This document shows positions 55,873-64,000 of a stretch of DNA of 64,000 nt, in pieces (the first letter of the stretch is position 1; every line of letters begins with the position of its first letter). The translations under genes and the position numbers were made by a program. Under the pieces are notes generated by a model, which worked only from the letters and a program-made list of their open reading frames with translations, was not told where the DNA came from and made no database searches. This DNA comes from Marinifilum sp. D714. GTDB lineage: Bacteria; Bacteroidota; Bacteroidia; Bacteroidales; Marinifilaceae. The stretch is from contig NZ_JALPNU010000004.1 in NCBI RefSeq assembly GCF_030851345.1, forward strand, positions 62,001-126,000. Direction: 5' to 3'.

Positions 55873-57060
55873 ATGAACACCTTATTACAGACACATAATA
55901 GTTTGTTGAAAAACAAAAAGAGTAATATTCGTCGCCAATTGGCTGATCAAATTGATTGGTCGCAGCGATTAATTGCTATTAAAGGTGCCAGAGGTGTAGG
56001 TAAAACGACCTTCCTGTTAGACTATGTTCGAGAAAATTGCGCAAACGATAAATCATGTCTTTATATAAACATGAACAACCTGTTCTTTACCGAAAGAGGA
56101 CTGGTTTCGTTTGTTGATGAATTTTATAAAAAGGGTGGCAAGTTGTTATTGTTAGATCAGATTCATAAATATCCTGATTGGGCAAATGATTTGAGAACTT
56201 GCCATGAACAATATGGAGATTTAAAAATTATTTTTACGGCTTCTTCTATTTTAAGAGTAAAAACTAATGAAGAGCTTAAAGATATTGTGAATGTATATTA
56301 CCTTAATGGACTATCATTCCGAGAATTTTTAAATCACGAAACTGGAAACAAATTCAAGAGCTATTCTTTAGAAGATATTATCGAAAATCACGAGGAGATT
56401 GTCGATGAAATTCTTGAGAAAGTTAGACCTCTTGCTTATTTTAATGATTATTTGCGTTACGGATATTATCCATGTTATCAGGAAGAGAAAAGCTTTATTG
56501 ATAATTTGTTGAAAATTATCAACCTGATGTTGGAGTTTGATATTACGTATTTGAACCAAATAGAATTAAAATACCTGCCAAAGCTAAAGAAGCTACTTTA
56601 TATCATTTCGAGCAATGTACCATTTCAGCCAAATGTTAGCAAGTTGGCAAACGATGTGGAAACTTCACGAGCTACGATTATGAATTACTTGCGATATTTG
56701 AAAAATGCAAGATTAATTCGTTTGCTTAACTCGAAGGATAGCTATAAAGATTCATCTAAAAAGCCCAACAAGGTATATTTACACAATACCAATTTACTGT
56801 ATGCCATATCTCCTGAAAATATTGATCAGGATAATTTGCGTGAAACCTTTTTTTACAATCAGGTAGCACCTACAAGACTTTTTACAAGTACGGATATGGG
56901 ACACTTTTTGGTGAATGACAAGTACAATTTTAAAATTACAGGCAATGCAAATATGTCTGATTCTAACATTAGAACAGAAGACTTGTTTGAGGCAGCCGAC
57001 ATGATCGAACGCGGTGAAGGAAATAAAATTCCTTTATGGTTGTTCGGTTTTTTATATTAG
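55873..57060 (+). CDS. AAA-family ATPase (AAA_14/DUF4143 type)
   Basis: 395 residues from ATG 55873; an earlier in-frame ATG (55849) overlaps the likely promoter box. The N-terminal domain has Walker A IKGARGVGKTTF (about residues 36-47) and a Walker B-like LLLLDQIHKYPDW near residue 97, where Gln stands in place of the catalytic Glu (usually DEIH). Later motifs: ASSILRV (sensor 1-like) and GLSFREFL. The C-terminal part has a winged-helix segment (SKLANDVETSRATIMNYLRYL) and a DUF4143-like end. Such ATPases are widespread in Bacteroidota with no firm function. It lies 60 bases upstream of the PFOR gene. Confidence 0.82.
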   Translation: MNTLLQTHNSLLKNKKSNIRRQLADQIDWSQRLIAIKGARGVGKTTFLLDYVRENCANDKSCLYINMNNLFFTERGLVSFVDEFYKKGGKLLLLDQIHKYPDWANDLRTCHEQYGDLKIIFTASSILRVKTNEELKDIVNVYYLNGLSFREFLNHETGNKFKSYSLEDIIENHEEIVDEILEKVRPLAYFNDYLRYGYYPCYQEEKSFIDNLLKIINLMLEFDITYLNQIELKYLPKLKKLLYIISSNVPFQPNVSKLANDVETSRATIMNYLRYLKNARLIRLLNSKDSYKDSSKKPNKVYLHNTNLLYAISPENIDQDNLRETFFYNQVAPTRLFTSTDMGHFLVNDKYNFKITGNANMSDSNIRTEDLFEAADMIERGEGNKIPLWLFGFLY

Positions 57061-57120
57061 AGAATTAAATAACAGAAATAAATTAAACTACCATTAATTA
57101 AAATTAATTGGAGGAGTAAA

Positions 57121-60100
57121 ATGGCAAGAGAAAAAAAATTCATTACCTGCGATGGTAATGCTGCTGCCGCTCACGTAGCATATATGTTTAGTGAGGTATC
57201 TTGTATTTACCCAATCACACCTTCTTCGCCTATGGCTGAGAATGTTGATGAATGGGCTGCACAAGGTCGCAAAAACATTTTTGGCGAAACTGTTCGTCTA
57301 GTTGAAATGCAATCAGAAGCTGGTGCTGCAGGTGCAGTTCACGGTTCTTTGCAAGCTGGTGCATTAACAACTACTTATACTGCATCTCAGGGATTATTGT
57401 TGATGATTCCTAACATGTATAAGATCTCTGGTGAATTATTACCATGTGTATTCCACGTAAGTGCACGTGCATTAGCTGCTCAAGCACTTTCTATTTTTGG
57501 TGATCACTCAGATGTTTATTCTGCAAGACAAACTGGTTTTGCTATGTTGGCATCAGGTTCCGTACAGGAAGTTATGGATCTTTCTGCAGTTGCTCATCTT
57601 ACTGCAATTAAATCTCGCGTTCCTTTTATCAACTTCTTCGATGGATTCCGTACTTCACACGAAATTCAAAAAGTTGAGGCTGTTGACGCTGACGATATGA
57701 AAGAATTGGTGGATATGGAAGCTCTTCAGGAGTTCCGTAAACGTGCTTTGAATCCAGAATCTCCAGTAACTAGAGGTACTGCTCAAAACCCAGATATCTA
57801 CTTCCAGTCTCGCGAGGCTGCAAACCCATTCTACGATAAAGTACCTGAAATCGTAGAAGGTTATATGAACGAAATTACCAAGTTAACTGGTAGAGAATAC
57901 AAGCCATTCGTATACTATGGTGCTGAAGATGCAGAAAATATCATCATTGCCATGGGATCTGTAACTGAAACCATCAAAGAGGTTATCGATTACAAAATTG
58001 CAAATGGTGAAAAAGTTGGTATGGTTGGTGTACATCTATATCGCCCATTCTCTGCTAAGCATTTCTTAAGCGTAGTTCCTAAATCTGTGAAGAGAATTTG
58101 TGTTCTTGACAGAACTAAGGAGCCAGGTGCTAACGGAGATCCAATGTATCTTGACGTAAGAGAAGTATTCTACGGAAAAGAAAATGCTCCTATCGTAGTT
58201 GGTGGTCGTTACGGATTAGGTTCTAAAGATGTTACTCCATCTCAAATTATTGCTGTTTACAAAAACTTGGCAATGAATGAACCTAAAAACCAATTCACAT
58301 TAGGTATTGTTGATGATGTAACCTTTAAATCTCTTCCTTTGGAAGCTGAGTTGAAAGTAAACTCTGAAAAATTATACGAAGCTAAATTTTACGGATTAGG
58401 TTCTGACGGTACTGTAGGTGCTAACAAGAACTCAATCAAGATCATTGGTGGATCAACTGATAAGTATTGTCAAGCTTATTTTGCTTACGATTCTAAAAAA
58501 TCAGGTGGTTTTACTGCTTCTCACCTTCGTTTTGGTGATGATCCAATCCGTTCTACTTACCTTGTGACTACTCCTGACTTTGTAGCATGTCACGTTCCTG
58601 CATACGTATACTTATACGATGTATTGAAAGGATTGAAAAAAGGTGGTTCATTCTTGTTGAACTCTATTTATGATGTAGAAGAGACTAAGAAGCACTTACC
58701 TGATCACATGAAGAAGTACATTGCTGAAAATGATATTAAATTCTATATCATCAACGGTACTAAATTAGGTGAAGAGTTAGGTCTTGGTACAAGAACCAAC
58801 ACGATCATGCAGGCTGCATTCTTTAAAATTACTGGTGTAATTCCATTCGAATTGGCAGTTGAAGAAATGAAGAAAGCAATTGTGAAGTCATATGGTAACA
58901 AAGGTGAAAAAGTTGTTAACATGAACTTCTCGGCTGTTGATGCTGGTGGTGAAAATGTAATTGAAGTTGAAGTTCCTACTGAATGGAAAAACATCGAAGC
59001 TGAAGGATTCAAGACAGATTCAACAGGTCGTCCTGAGTTTGTTGCTAATGTTTGTGATCCTATGAACGCTCAAACTGGTGATGATCTTCCAGTTTCTGCA
59101 TTCCAGGGTAGAGAAGATGGTACTTTCCCAGCTGGTACTACTAAATATGAGAAACGTGGTATCGCAGTAAGCGTTCCTGAATGGAAAGAAGAAACTTGTA
59201 TTCAGTGTAACCAGTGTGCTTACGTTTGTCCTCACGCAGCTATCCGTCCATTCTTGTTAACAGAAGAAGAAGTGGCTGCTGCTCCTGCTGGAACGGCTGT
59301 TAAGCCAGCTACTGGTAAAGATCTTAAAGGATTAAGCTTCCGTATCCAGGTAGCTCCTGAAGATTGTACTGGTTGTGGTAACTGTGTTGATGTTTGTCCT
59401 GCTCCAAAAGCTAAAGCTCTTGAATTAAAGCATCTTGAAACTCAGGAGTCTGAGAAGGAAAGATGGCACTATATGGACGAAAAGGTAGGATACAAAGAAA
59501 TTGTTCCAAAGAACAATGTGAAGAACTCACAGTTTGCTCAGCCATTATTCGAGTTCTCTGGAGCTTGTGCTGGTTGTGGTGAAACTCCATATATCAAATT
59601 AATTACTCAAATGTATGGTGAGAGAATGATTGTAGCTAATGCTACTGGTTGTTCTTCTATCTACGGTGGTTCTGCTCCATCTACTCCATATTGTAAGAAC
59701 GATAAGAGTGGTAAAGGTCCAGCTTGGGCTAACTCTCTATTCGAAGATAACGCAGAGTACGGTTACGGTATGGCAGAAGGTGTTAACAAAATGCGTGCTC
59801 GTATTGCTCAACGCATGGAAGAAAACATGGATGCTGTTAACGATGCAACTAAAGCTGCATTTGCTGAGTGGTTAGAAGGAAAAGACAATGCTGATGCTTC
59901 AGAAGTTGCTTCTCCAAAAGTTGAGGCTGCTTTAGCTAACGAAACTCACGAAGTTGCTAAAGAAATCTTAGACTTGAAACAATATCTAGTTAAGAAGTCT
60001 ATCTGGATCTTCGGTGGTGATGGTTGGGCTTATGATATAGGTTTCGGTGGTTTGGATCACGTATTGGCTTCTGGTGAAGATGTAAATGTATTGGTAATGG

Positions 60101-60675
60101 ATACTGAGATTTACTCTAACACTGGTGGACAGGCTTCTAAATCAACTCCAGTTGGTGCTGTAGCTAAATTTGCTGCTGCTGGTAAGCGTATCAGAAAGAA
60201 AGACCTTGGTATGATTGCCATGTCTTACGGATATGTTTATGTAGCTCAGGTTGCAATGGGTGCAAACCAGGCTCAGTACTACAAAGCATTGAAAGAAGCT
60301 GAAGCTTATCCAGGACCATCATTGATCATCGCTTATTCTCCATGTATTTCTCACGGATTGAAAGCATCTATGGGTAAATCACAAGCTGAGGAGAAAAAAG
60401 CTGTTGAAGCTGGATACTGGCACTTGTATCGTAACAACCCTATGTTAGAAGCAGAAGGTAAGAACCCATTCGTTCTTGATTCAAAAGAACCTAAGTGGGA
60501 AAACTTCCAGGATTTCTTATTAGGTGAGGTACGTTATACTTCTCTACAGAAATCATTCCCAGAAGAAGCTAAGGAATTATTCGTAGCTGCAGAAGAGAAT
60601 GCGAAGTGGAGATATAAAGCTTACAAGCGTCAAGCTTCATTAGATTATTCTGAAGAAGAAAAAGAACTTGCATAA
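57121..60675 (+). CDS. nifJ: Pyruvate:ferredoxin (flavodoxin) oxidoreductase
   Basis: An 1184-residue single-chain PFOR. Domain order: the TPP-pyrimidine domain (YPITPSSPMAENVDEW, SEAGAAGAVHGS), the transketolase-C-like domain (GMVGVHLYRPFS), the gamma domain (GLGSDGTVGANKNSIKIIG), two 4Fe-4S clusters (CIQCNQCAYVCP near 692 and CTGCGNCVDVCP near 748), and the TPP-binding domain (ACAGCGETPY, GDGWAYDIGFGGLDH, TEIYSNTGGQASKSTP). It oxidises pyruvate to acetyl-CoA and CO2 and reduces ferredoxin or flavodoxin. GGAGG lies 8 bases before the ATG, an unusually strong ribosome site for this genome, and codon use looks optimised for high expression. Confidence 0.97.
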   Translation: MAREKKFITCDGNAAAAHVAYMFSEVSCIYPITPSSPMAENVDEWAAQGRKNIFGETVRLVEMQSEAGAAGAVHGSLQAGALTTTYTASQGLLLMIPNMYKISGELLPCVFHVSARALAAQALSIFGDHSDVYSARQTGFAMLASGSVQEVMDLSAVAHLTAIKSRVPFINFFDGFRTSHEIQKVEAVDADDMKELVDMEALQEFRKRALNPESPVTRGTAQNPDIYFQSREAANPFYDKVPEIVEGYMNEITKLTGREYKPFVYYGAEDAENIIIAMGSVTETIKEVIDYKIANGEKVGMVGVHLYRPFSAKHFLSVVPKSVKRICVLDRTKEPGANGDPMYLDVREVFYGKENAPIVVGGRYGLGSKDVTPSQIIAVYKNLAMNEPKNQFTLGIVDDVTFKSLPLEAELKVNSEKLYEAKFYGLGSDGTVGANKNSIKIIGGSTDKYCQAYFAYDSKKSGGFTASHLRFGDDPIRSTYLVTTPDFVACHVPAYVYLYDVLKGLKKGGSFLLNSIYDVEETKKHLPDHMKKYIAENDIKFYIINGTKLGEELGLGTRTNTIMQAAFFKITGVIPFELAVEEMKKAIVKSYGNKGEKVVNMNFSAVDAGGENVIEVEVPTEWKNIEAEGFKTDSTGRPEFVANVCDPMNAQTGDDLPVSAFQGREDGTFPAGTTKYEKRGIAVSVPEWKEETCIQCNQCAYVCPHAAIRPFLLTEEEVAAAPAGTAVKPATGKDLKGLSFRIQVAPEDCTGCGNCVDVCPAPKAKALELKHLETQESEKERWHYMDEKVGYKEIVPKNNVKNSQFAQPLFEFSGACAGCGETPYIKLITQMYGERMIVANATGCSSIYGGSAPSTPYCKNDKSGKGPAWANSLFEDNAEYGYGMAEGVNKMRARIAQRMEENMDAVNDATKAAFAEWLEGKDNADASEVASPKVEAALANETHEVAKEILDLKQYLVKKSIWIFGGDGWAYDIGFGGLDHVLASGEDVNVLVMDTEIYSNTGGQASKSTPVGAVAKFAAAGKRIRKKDLGMIAMSYGYVYVAQVAMGANQAQYYKALKEAEAYPGPSLIIAYSPCISHGLKASMGKSQAEEKKAVEAGYWHLYRNNPMLEAEGKNPFVLDSKEPKWENFQDFLLGEVRYTSLQKSFPEEAKELFVAAEENAKWRYKAYKRQASLDYSEEEKELA

Positions 60676-60697
60676 GTTTTTAATCTAATTATATAGA

Positions 60698-60725
60698 AAG
60701 AGGCTCTTTTAGGGCCTCTTTTTTC
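60698..60725 (+). terminator. Rho-independent terminator after the PFOR gene
   Basis: AAGAGGCTC pairs with GGGCCTCTT (one G-U pair), followed by T residues. Confidence 0.85.
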
Positions 60726-60803
60726 GTTTAATCTGTCGTGTAAATGACAGTTTAAAAAAACTAATTGTCGTAACTTTTTTCTTGACATTAATTTAGGAGT
60801 GTT

Positions 60804-61268
60804 ATGAAAAAGCTGCGATATATTTTATTTGGGTTTATTCTGCTAATGATATATTCATGCGGTGGCGGTAGTGATAGTGATGATGGAGGAATGATGCCAA
60901 ATCCAGATCCTGATCCAGATCCAATGATAGATTTTACGGTAAGAACCGTTACCAAAACTTCAAATCACCCATGGTTTAACCAAGGAAGTACCATTGGATA
61001 CACCATTAATGGTAATGAAGGAAGCCAATTGAATTTGACTCGTGGTACTAAATATGTTTTTGATATCAATACGCCCACTCACCCTTTTTATATTAGTACA
61101 GATGATACAGGAGTAGGAGCAGGAGAAGTAAGCAATGGTGTAACAGGAAGCAAAACCCAAACCGGGACATTGAGTTTTACACCAAATTCAAATCATCCTG
61201 ATACTTTGTACTATCAATGTTCTGCACATCCGAAAATGGGATACTTGATTATTCTTAGTGATTCGTAA
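60804..61268 (+). CDS. Small cupredoxin-like (plastocyanin-type) lipoprotein
   Basis: A 154-residue lipoprotein (lipobox IYSC near residue 19, then a Gly/Ser/Asp linker and a Pro-Asp repeat around 33-42). The mature domain is beta-rich and has the ligand pattern of a type 1 copper site: His in THPFYIS near residue 97 and Cys-His-Met in YYQCSAHPKMGY near 139-146. This suggests electron transfer or copper binding at the periplasmic or outer-surface side. No partner is encoded next to it. It has its own terminator, and the context (between PFOR and the DHOD-like gene) gives no direct clue to its job. Confidence 0.78.
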   Translation: MKKLRYILFGFILLMIYSCGGGSDSDDGGMMPNPDPDPDPMIDFTVRTVTKTSNHPWFNQGSTIGYTINGNEGSQLNLTRGTKYVFDINTPTHPFYISTDDTGVGAGEVSNGVTGSKTQTGTLSFTPNSNHPDTLYYQCSAHPKMGYLIILSDS

Positions 61269-61326
61269 CCAAAGATATGTGATAATTGTTATGATTTTAG
61301 TGATCCTAAAGCATAGCTCCGGATCG

Positions 61327-61371
61327 GAAAGGCAGAATGGTAAGTTGGTGGATCTTACTATTCTGCCTTTC
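61327..61371 (+). terminator. Terminator after the cupredoxin gene
   Basis: GAAAGGCAGAATGGTAAG pairs with CTTACTATTCTGCCTTTC (one mismatch) around a short loop. The T-tract is short. Confidence 0.75.
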
Positions 61372-61528
61372 TTAGTAAAAAAAATATAAGACCTGTATAT
61401 CTTGTATTCAGAGGGGTACATGTAATTTGTTGTGATATTCAGATGGTTGAAAATGAAAATAGAGTTGAAAATATCAAGTTCATTTCTTAAATTTATTAGT
61501 ACCCAATAAATTTTTAATCCAAAATCAT

Positions 61529-62542
61529 ATGGCAAATTTAAATGTTGAATTCATGGGGTTAAATTTAAAAAATCCCATTATAGTAGGGGCTTGTACCCTT
61601 TCAGCTACCGTTGAGGGAGCTAAAGATCTTGAAGAGGCAGGTGCTGCAGCAATTGTGTATAAATCTCTATTTGAGGAGCAAATCATTATGGAACGTGCAC
61701 AACTTTCTGATGAGTTAGACGAGTATGCACATCGTAATGCCGAAATGACTTCACTTTTTCCGGCCTTAGAACATGCAGGGCCTAAAGCTCATTTGCTTAA
61801 ACTAAAAGAGGTAAAGGAAAATGTAAATATTCCCGTAATTGCTAGTCTTAATTGTTTGTACGATGTTACTTGGTTTGAGTATGCTAAAGAGTTAGAAGAT
61901 GTAGGGGTGGATGCCTTAGAGCTAAACTTTTATCAAATGCCATTTGATGGTACAAAAACTGCAGAACAGATGGAAGAAGAAAAAGTTAATATTGTAAAGA
62001 CTTTAAAAGAAAGACTTTCTATTCCATTTTCAATTAAATTGAGTCCATACTACACCAATATCTTGAATTTTGTTCAAAGGTTAGATGAGGCTGGAGCTTC
62101 GGCTTTTATTTTATTCAATCGTCTTTTCCAACCAGAAATAGATATTGAAACGGAAACTCATGTTACCAATTTTAATTTGAGCAATCCTGGAGATTTTAAA
62201 CTTGGCTTAAGATATGTTGGTCTTACTCATGGAAAAGTTAAGGGAGATTTGTGTGGAGCCAATGGAATTTATGGATCTTCAGATGTGTTGCAAATGCTCC
62301 TAAGTGGAGCCAACGTAGTTCAAATGGTGAGCTCTTTGTATAAAAACACTCCAATGGTTATTGAAAAAGTATTGTTTGAAATTGAAGAGTGGATGGATAA
62401 GAAAGGATACAAGTCTGTTGATGAATTTATAGGCAAATTATCAGATAAAGAATTAAAAGCTTCGGATGTTTATTATAGAGCTCAATATCTTGATTTTCTT
62501 TTGCATCCTGAAGAAGTTATTAATAAAAATTTAATGAGATAA
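61529..62542 (+). CDS. Dihydroorotate dehydrogenase-like flavoprotein
   Basis: A 337-residue cytosolic TIM-barrel protein. NPIIVGACTLSATVEGAKDLEEAGAAAIVYKS near the N-terminus, VIASLNCLY, DALELNFY, IPFSIKLSPYYTN, LCGANGIYGSSDVLQMLLSGANVVQMVSSLY are class-1 DHOD/PreA-like signatures for FMN and substrate binding. The protein is of the 'dihydroorotate dehydrogenase-like' group often found near PFOR genes rather than a proven PyrD. With Cys in SLNC (where class 1 enzymes carry a catalytic Cys or Ser) a redox activity is plausible. The exact substrate is not assigned. Confidence 0.85.
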   Translation: MANLNVEFMGLNLKNPIIVGACTLSATVEGAKDLEEAGAAAIVYKSLFEEQIIMERAQLSDELDEYAHRNAEMTSLFPALEHAGPKAHLLKLKEVKENVNIPVIASLNCLYDVTWFEYAKELEDVGVDALELNFYQMPFDGTKTAEQMEEEKVNIVKTLKERLSIPFSIKLSPYYTNILNFVQRLDEAGASAFILFNRLFQPEIDIETETHVTNFNLSNPGDFKLGLRYVGLTHGKVKGDLCGANGIYGSSDVLQMLLSGANVVQMVSSLYKNTPMVIEKVLFEIEEWMDKKGYKSVDEFIGKLSDKELKASDVYYRAQYLDFLLHPEEVINKNLMR

Positions 62543-62563
62543 AATATTAATATTTTAAACATA

Positions 62564-62593
62564 AAAGTCTGTCGATTGGCAGGCTTTTTTTTT
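62564..62593 (+). terminator. Terminator after the DHOD-like gene
   Basis: AAAGTCTGTC pairs with GGCAGGCTTT (two G-U pairs) around GATT, followed by a T-run. Confidence 0.82.
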
Positions 62594-62630
62594 GAAATAT
62601 ATGTATTGAAAAAGGATGTTTAATTTTTCG

Positions 62631-62640
62631 CAAACGTTTG
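62631..62640. promoter_or_regulatory. LacI-like palindrome upstream of ppdK
   Basis: CAAACGTTTG, a 10-bp palindrome with the AAACGTTT core also found in the palindrome at 33310-33327. It lies about 90 bases upstream of the candidate promoter. Short, so it could be chance. Confidence 0.35.
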
Positions 62641-62728
62641 AAAAAGAAAAGTGTACGCACTCTAAAAAAATCTATACAAAAGCAACTTAAATGAGGGAAT
62701 TATATTTTTAAAATTAAAAAAAGAAAAC

Positions 62729-62736
62729 TACTTTTG
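62729..62736 (+). promoter_or_regulatory. Candidate -7 box of ppdK
   Basis: TACTTTTG matches TAnnTTTG. It would give a leader of about 130 bases that includes GCGTGA-CAAAAT-TCACGC (62749-62766), a small inverted repeat. The rest of the 62594-62875 gap shows nothing else. Confidence 0.45.
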
Positions 62737-62875
62737 TGAGCGTGTTTTGCGTGACAAAATTCACGCTTAATTCCTTTAAATTTATTGTTTTAAATAAATA
62801 GAAGCTAATAATATAATTGTTGTTAAGGATCCTGTTGTTTGGGACTTTAACGTTTAAAACTAAAAAGCGATAATT

Positions 62876-64000
62876 ATGAGTACTAAGTACGTTTATACTT
62901 TTGGTGACGGTAAGGCCGAAGGTAAAGCAGATATGAAAAATCTGCTTGGAGGAAAAGGTGCCAACCTTGCAGAAATGAACCTAATCGGTGTTCCTGTGCC
63001 AGCAGGTTTCACTATCACTACTGAAGTTTGTACTGAATACAACAAGCAAGGAAAAGAAGCTGTTGTAGAAATGATTAAAGGTCAAGTTGAAGCTGCTGTT
63101 GCTGAAACTGAAAAAGCAATGAACGCTAAGTTTGACTCTAAAGGTGAAGCTTTCCCATTGTTGTTATCTGTTCGTTCAGGTGCTCGTGTATCTATGCCAG
63201 GTATGATGAACACTGTATTGAACTTGGGTATGAACGACGAAACTGTAAAAGTGATCGCTGAGAAATCAGGTAACGAGCACTTCGCTTACGATTCATATCG
63301 TCGTTTCATCCAAATGTATGGTGATGTAGTAATGGGCGTTGAAGCTGAAGCTGGTGAGCACTGTCCTTTCGAGCAAGTTCTTGACAAAGTTAAGGAAGCT
63401 AACGGTTACGCTGCTGATAACGAAATGTCAGTAGAAGATCTTAAGGCTGTTGTTGAAGAATTTAAAGCAGTTGTTAGAGCTAAAGCAGGAAAAGATTTCC
63501 CAACTAATCCATGGGATCAGCTTTGGGGTGCTGTTTGCGCTGTATTTGATTCATGGAACACTGAGCGTGCTATCCTTTACCGTCGTATGGAGCAAATTCC
63601 AGAGGAGTGGGGTACTGCAGTAAATGTTCAGGCTATGGTATATGGTAACATGGGTGAAACTTCTGCTACTGGTGTATGTTTCTCTCGTGATGCTGCAACA
63701 GGTGAAGACTTGTTCAACGGTGAGTACTTGATTAACGCACAGGGTGAAGACGTTGTTGCTGGTGTTCGTACTCCACAAGAAATTACTTTGATCGGTTCTC
63801 AAAGATGGGCTGAGCGTAACGGTACTTCTGAAGAAGATCGTAAAGCTAACTTCCCTTCATTGGAAGAAGCTATGCCAGAGATCTACAAAGAGCTTGACGA
63901 AGTTCAGCAAAAATTAGAAGATCACTACAAAGATATGCAGGATATGGAGTTCACCATTCAGGATGGTAAACTTTGGATGTTGCAAACTCGTAACGGTAAG
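62876..64000 (+). CDS. ppdK: Pyruvate, phosphate dikinase (5' part; runs off the window)
   Basis: The first 375 codons of about 900. The N-terminal nucleotide-binding domain is clear: [108 protein letters not shown] and [18 protein letters not shown] interconverts ATP + Pi + pyruvate and AMP + PPi + PEP and serves glycolysis or gluconeogenesis in anaerobes. Its setting beside PFOR fits a pyruvate node. Codon use is strongly biased to preferred codons. The swivelling phosphohistidine domain and PEP-binding domain lie outside the window. Confidence 0.97.
   Translation, partial: MSTKYVYTFGDGKAEGKADMKNLLGGKGANLAEMNLIGVPVPAGFTITTEVCTEYNKQGKEAVVEMIKGQVEAAVAETEKAMNAKFDSKGEAFPLLLSVRSGARVSMPGMMNTVLNLGMNDETVKVIAEKSGNEHFAYDSYRRFIQMYGDVVMGVEAEAGEHCPFEQVLDKVKEANGYAADNEMSVEDLKAVVEEFKAVVRAKAGKDFPTNPWDQLWGAVCAVFDSWNTERAILYRRMEQIPEEWGTAVNVQAMVYGNMGETSATGVCFSRDAATGEDLFNGEYLINAQGEDVVAGVRTPQEITLIGSQRWAERNGTSEEDRKANFPSLEEAMPEIYKELDEVQQKLEDHYKDMQDMEFTIQDGKLWMLQTRNGK

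Overview
The window looks like a chromosome segment of a low-GC Bacteroidota, most likely a marine Bacteroidales/Marinifilaceae-type organism. The evidence is two SusC/SusD polysaccharide utilization loci (PULs), a hybrid two-component sensor (HTCS), an ECF sigma/FecR pair, a short primary sigma factor without region 1.1, Rho with a large charged N-terminal insert, TAnnTTTG-type promoter boxes, and a tmRNA whose tag reads GENNYALAA. The genus is inference; no 16S gene is present.

Region 1 (1-6.4 kb, minus strand) is a compact operon: an HTCS regulator, a four-heme NapC/NrfH-like cytochrome fused to a formylglycine-generating-enzyme-like domain, and a Tat-exported Gfo/Idh/MocA oxidoreductase that runs off the left edge. 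Region 2 (7.1-24.3 kb, plus strand) is the PUL it faces: a discoidin lipoprotein, SusC, SusD, two DUF5077/DUF3472 lipoproteins flanking a metzincin-like peptidase, then a GH109-like enzyme, a GH2 beta-galactosidase and GalE. The set fits use of GalNAc/galactose-bearing glycoproteins, with peptidase and glycosidases attacking together and GalE feeding the sugars into central metabolism.

Region 3 (24.3-31.5 kb) is accessory DNA: an M64 peptidase and a SnoaL-like protein, hairpin-rich intergenic repeats including a three-fold tandem array of about 300-bp units, two unrecognised membrane proteins, a 23-bp minisatellite, and an HU-like/DUF4469 protein.

Region 4 (31.5-49.8 kb, plus strand) is a second PUL under ECF sigma/FecR control: SusC with an STN signalling domain, SusD, three GH92 alpha-mannosidases and two basic-secretory-protein-type peptidases with shuffled discoidin and PKD modules. 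It fits attack on mannose-rich glycoproteins or N-glycans. The leader before its susC carries a perfect 18-bp palindrome with a LacI-family-like core.

Region 5 (49.9-64 kb) is core genome: tmRNA, an AlaDH/saccharopine-dehydrogenase-like enzyme, rpe, rpoD, rho, an AAA ATPase behind a 24-bp palindrome, pyruvate:ferredoxin oxidoreductase, a small cupredoxin-like lipoprotein, a dihydroorotate-dehydrogenase-like protein, and the first 375 codons of pyruvate phosphate dikinase. Gaps above 300 bases are described as separate entries.
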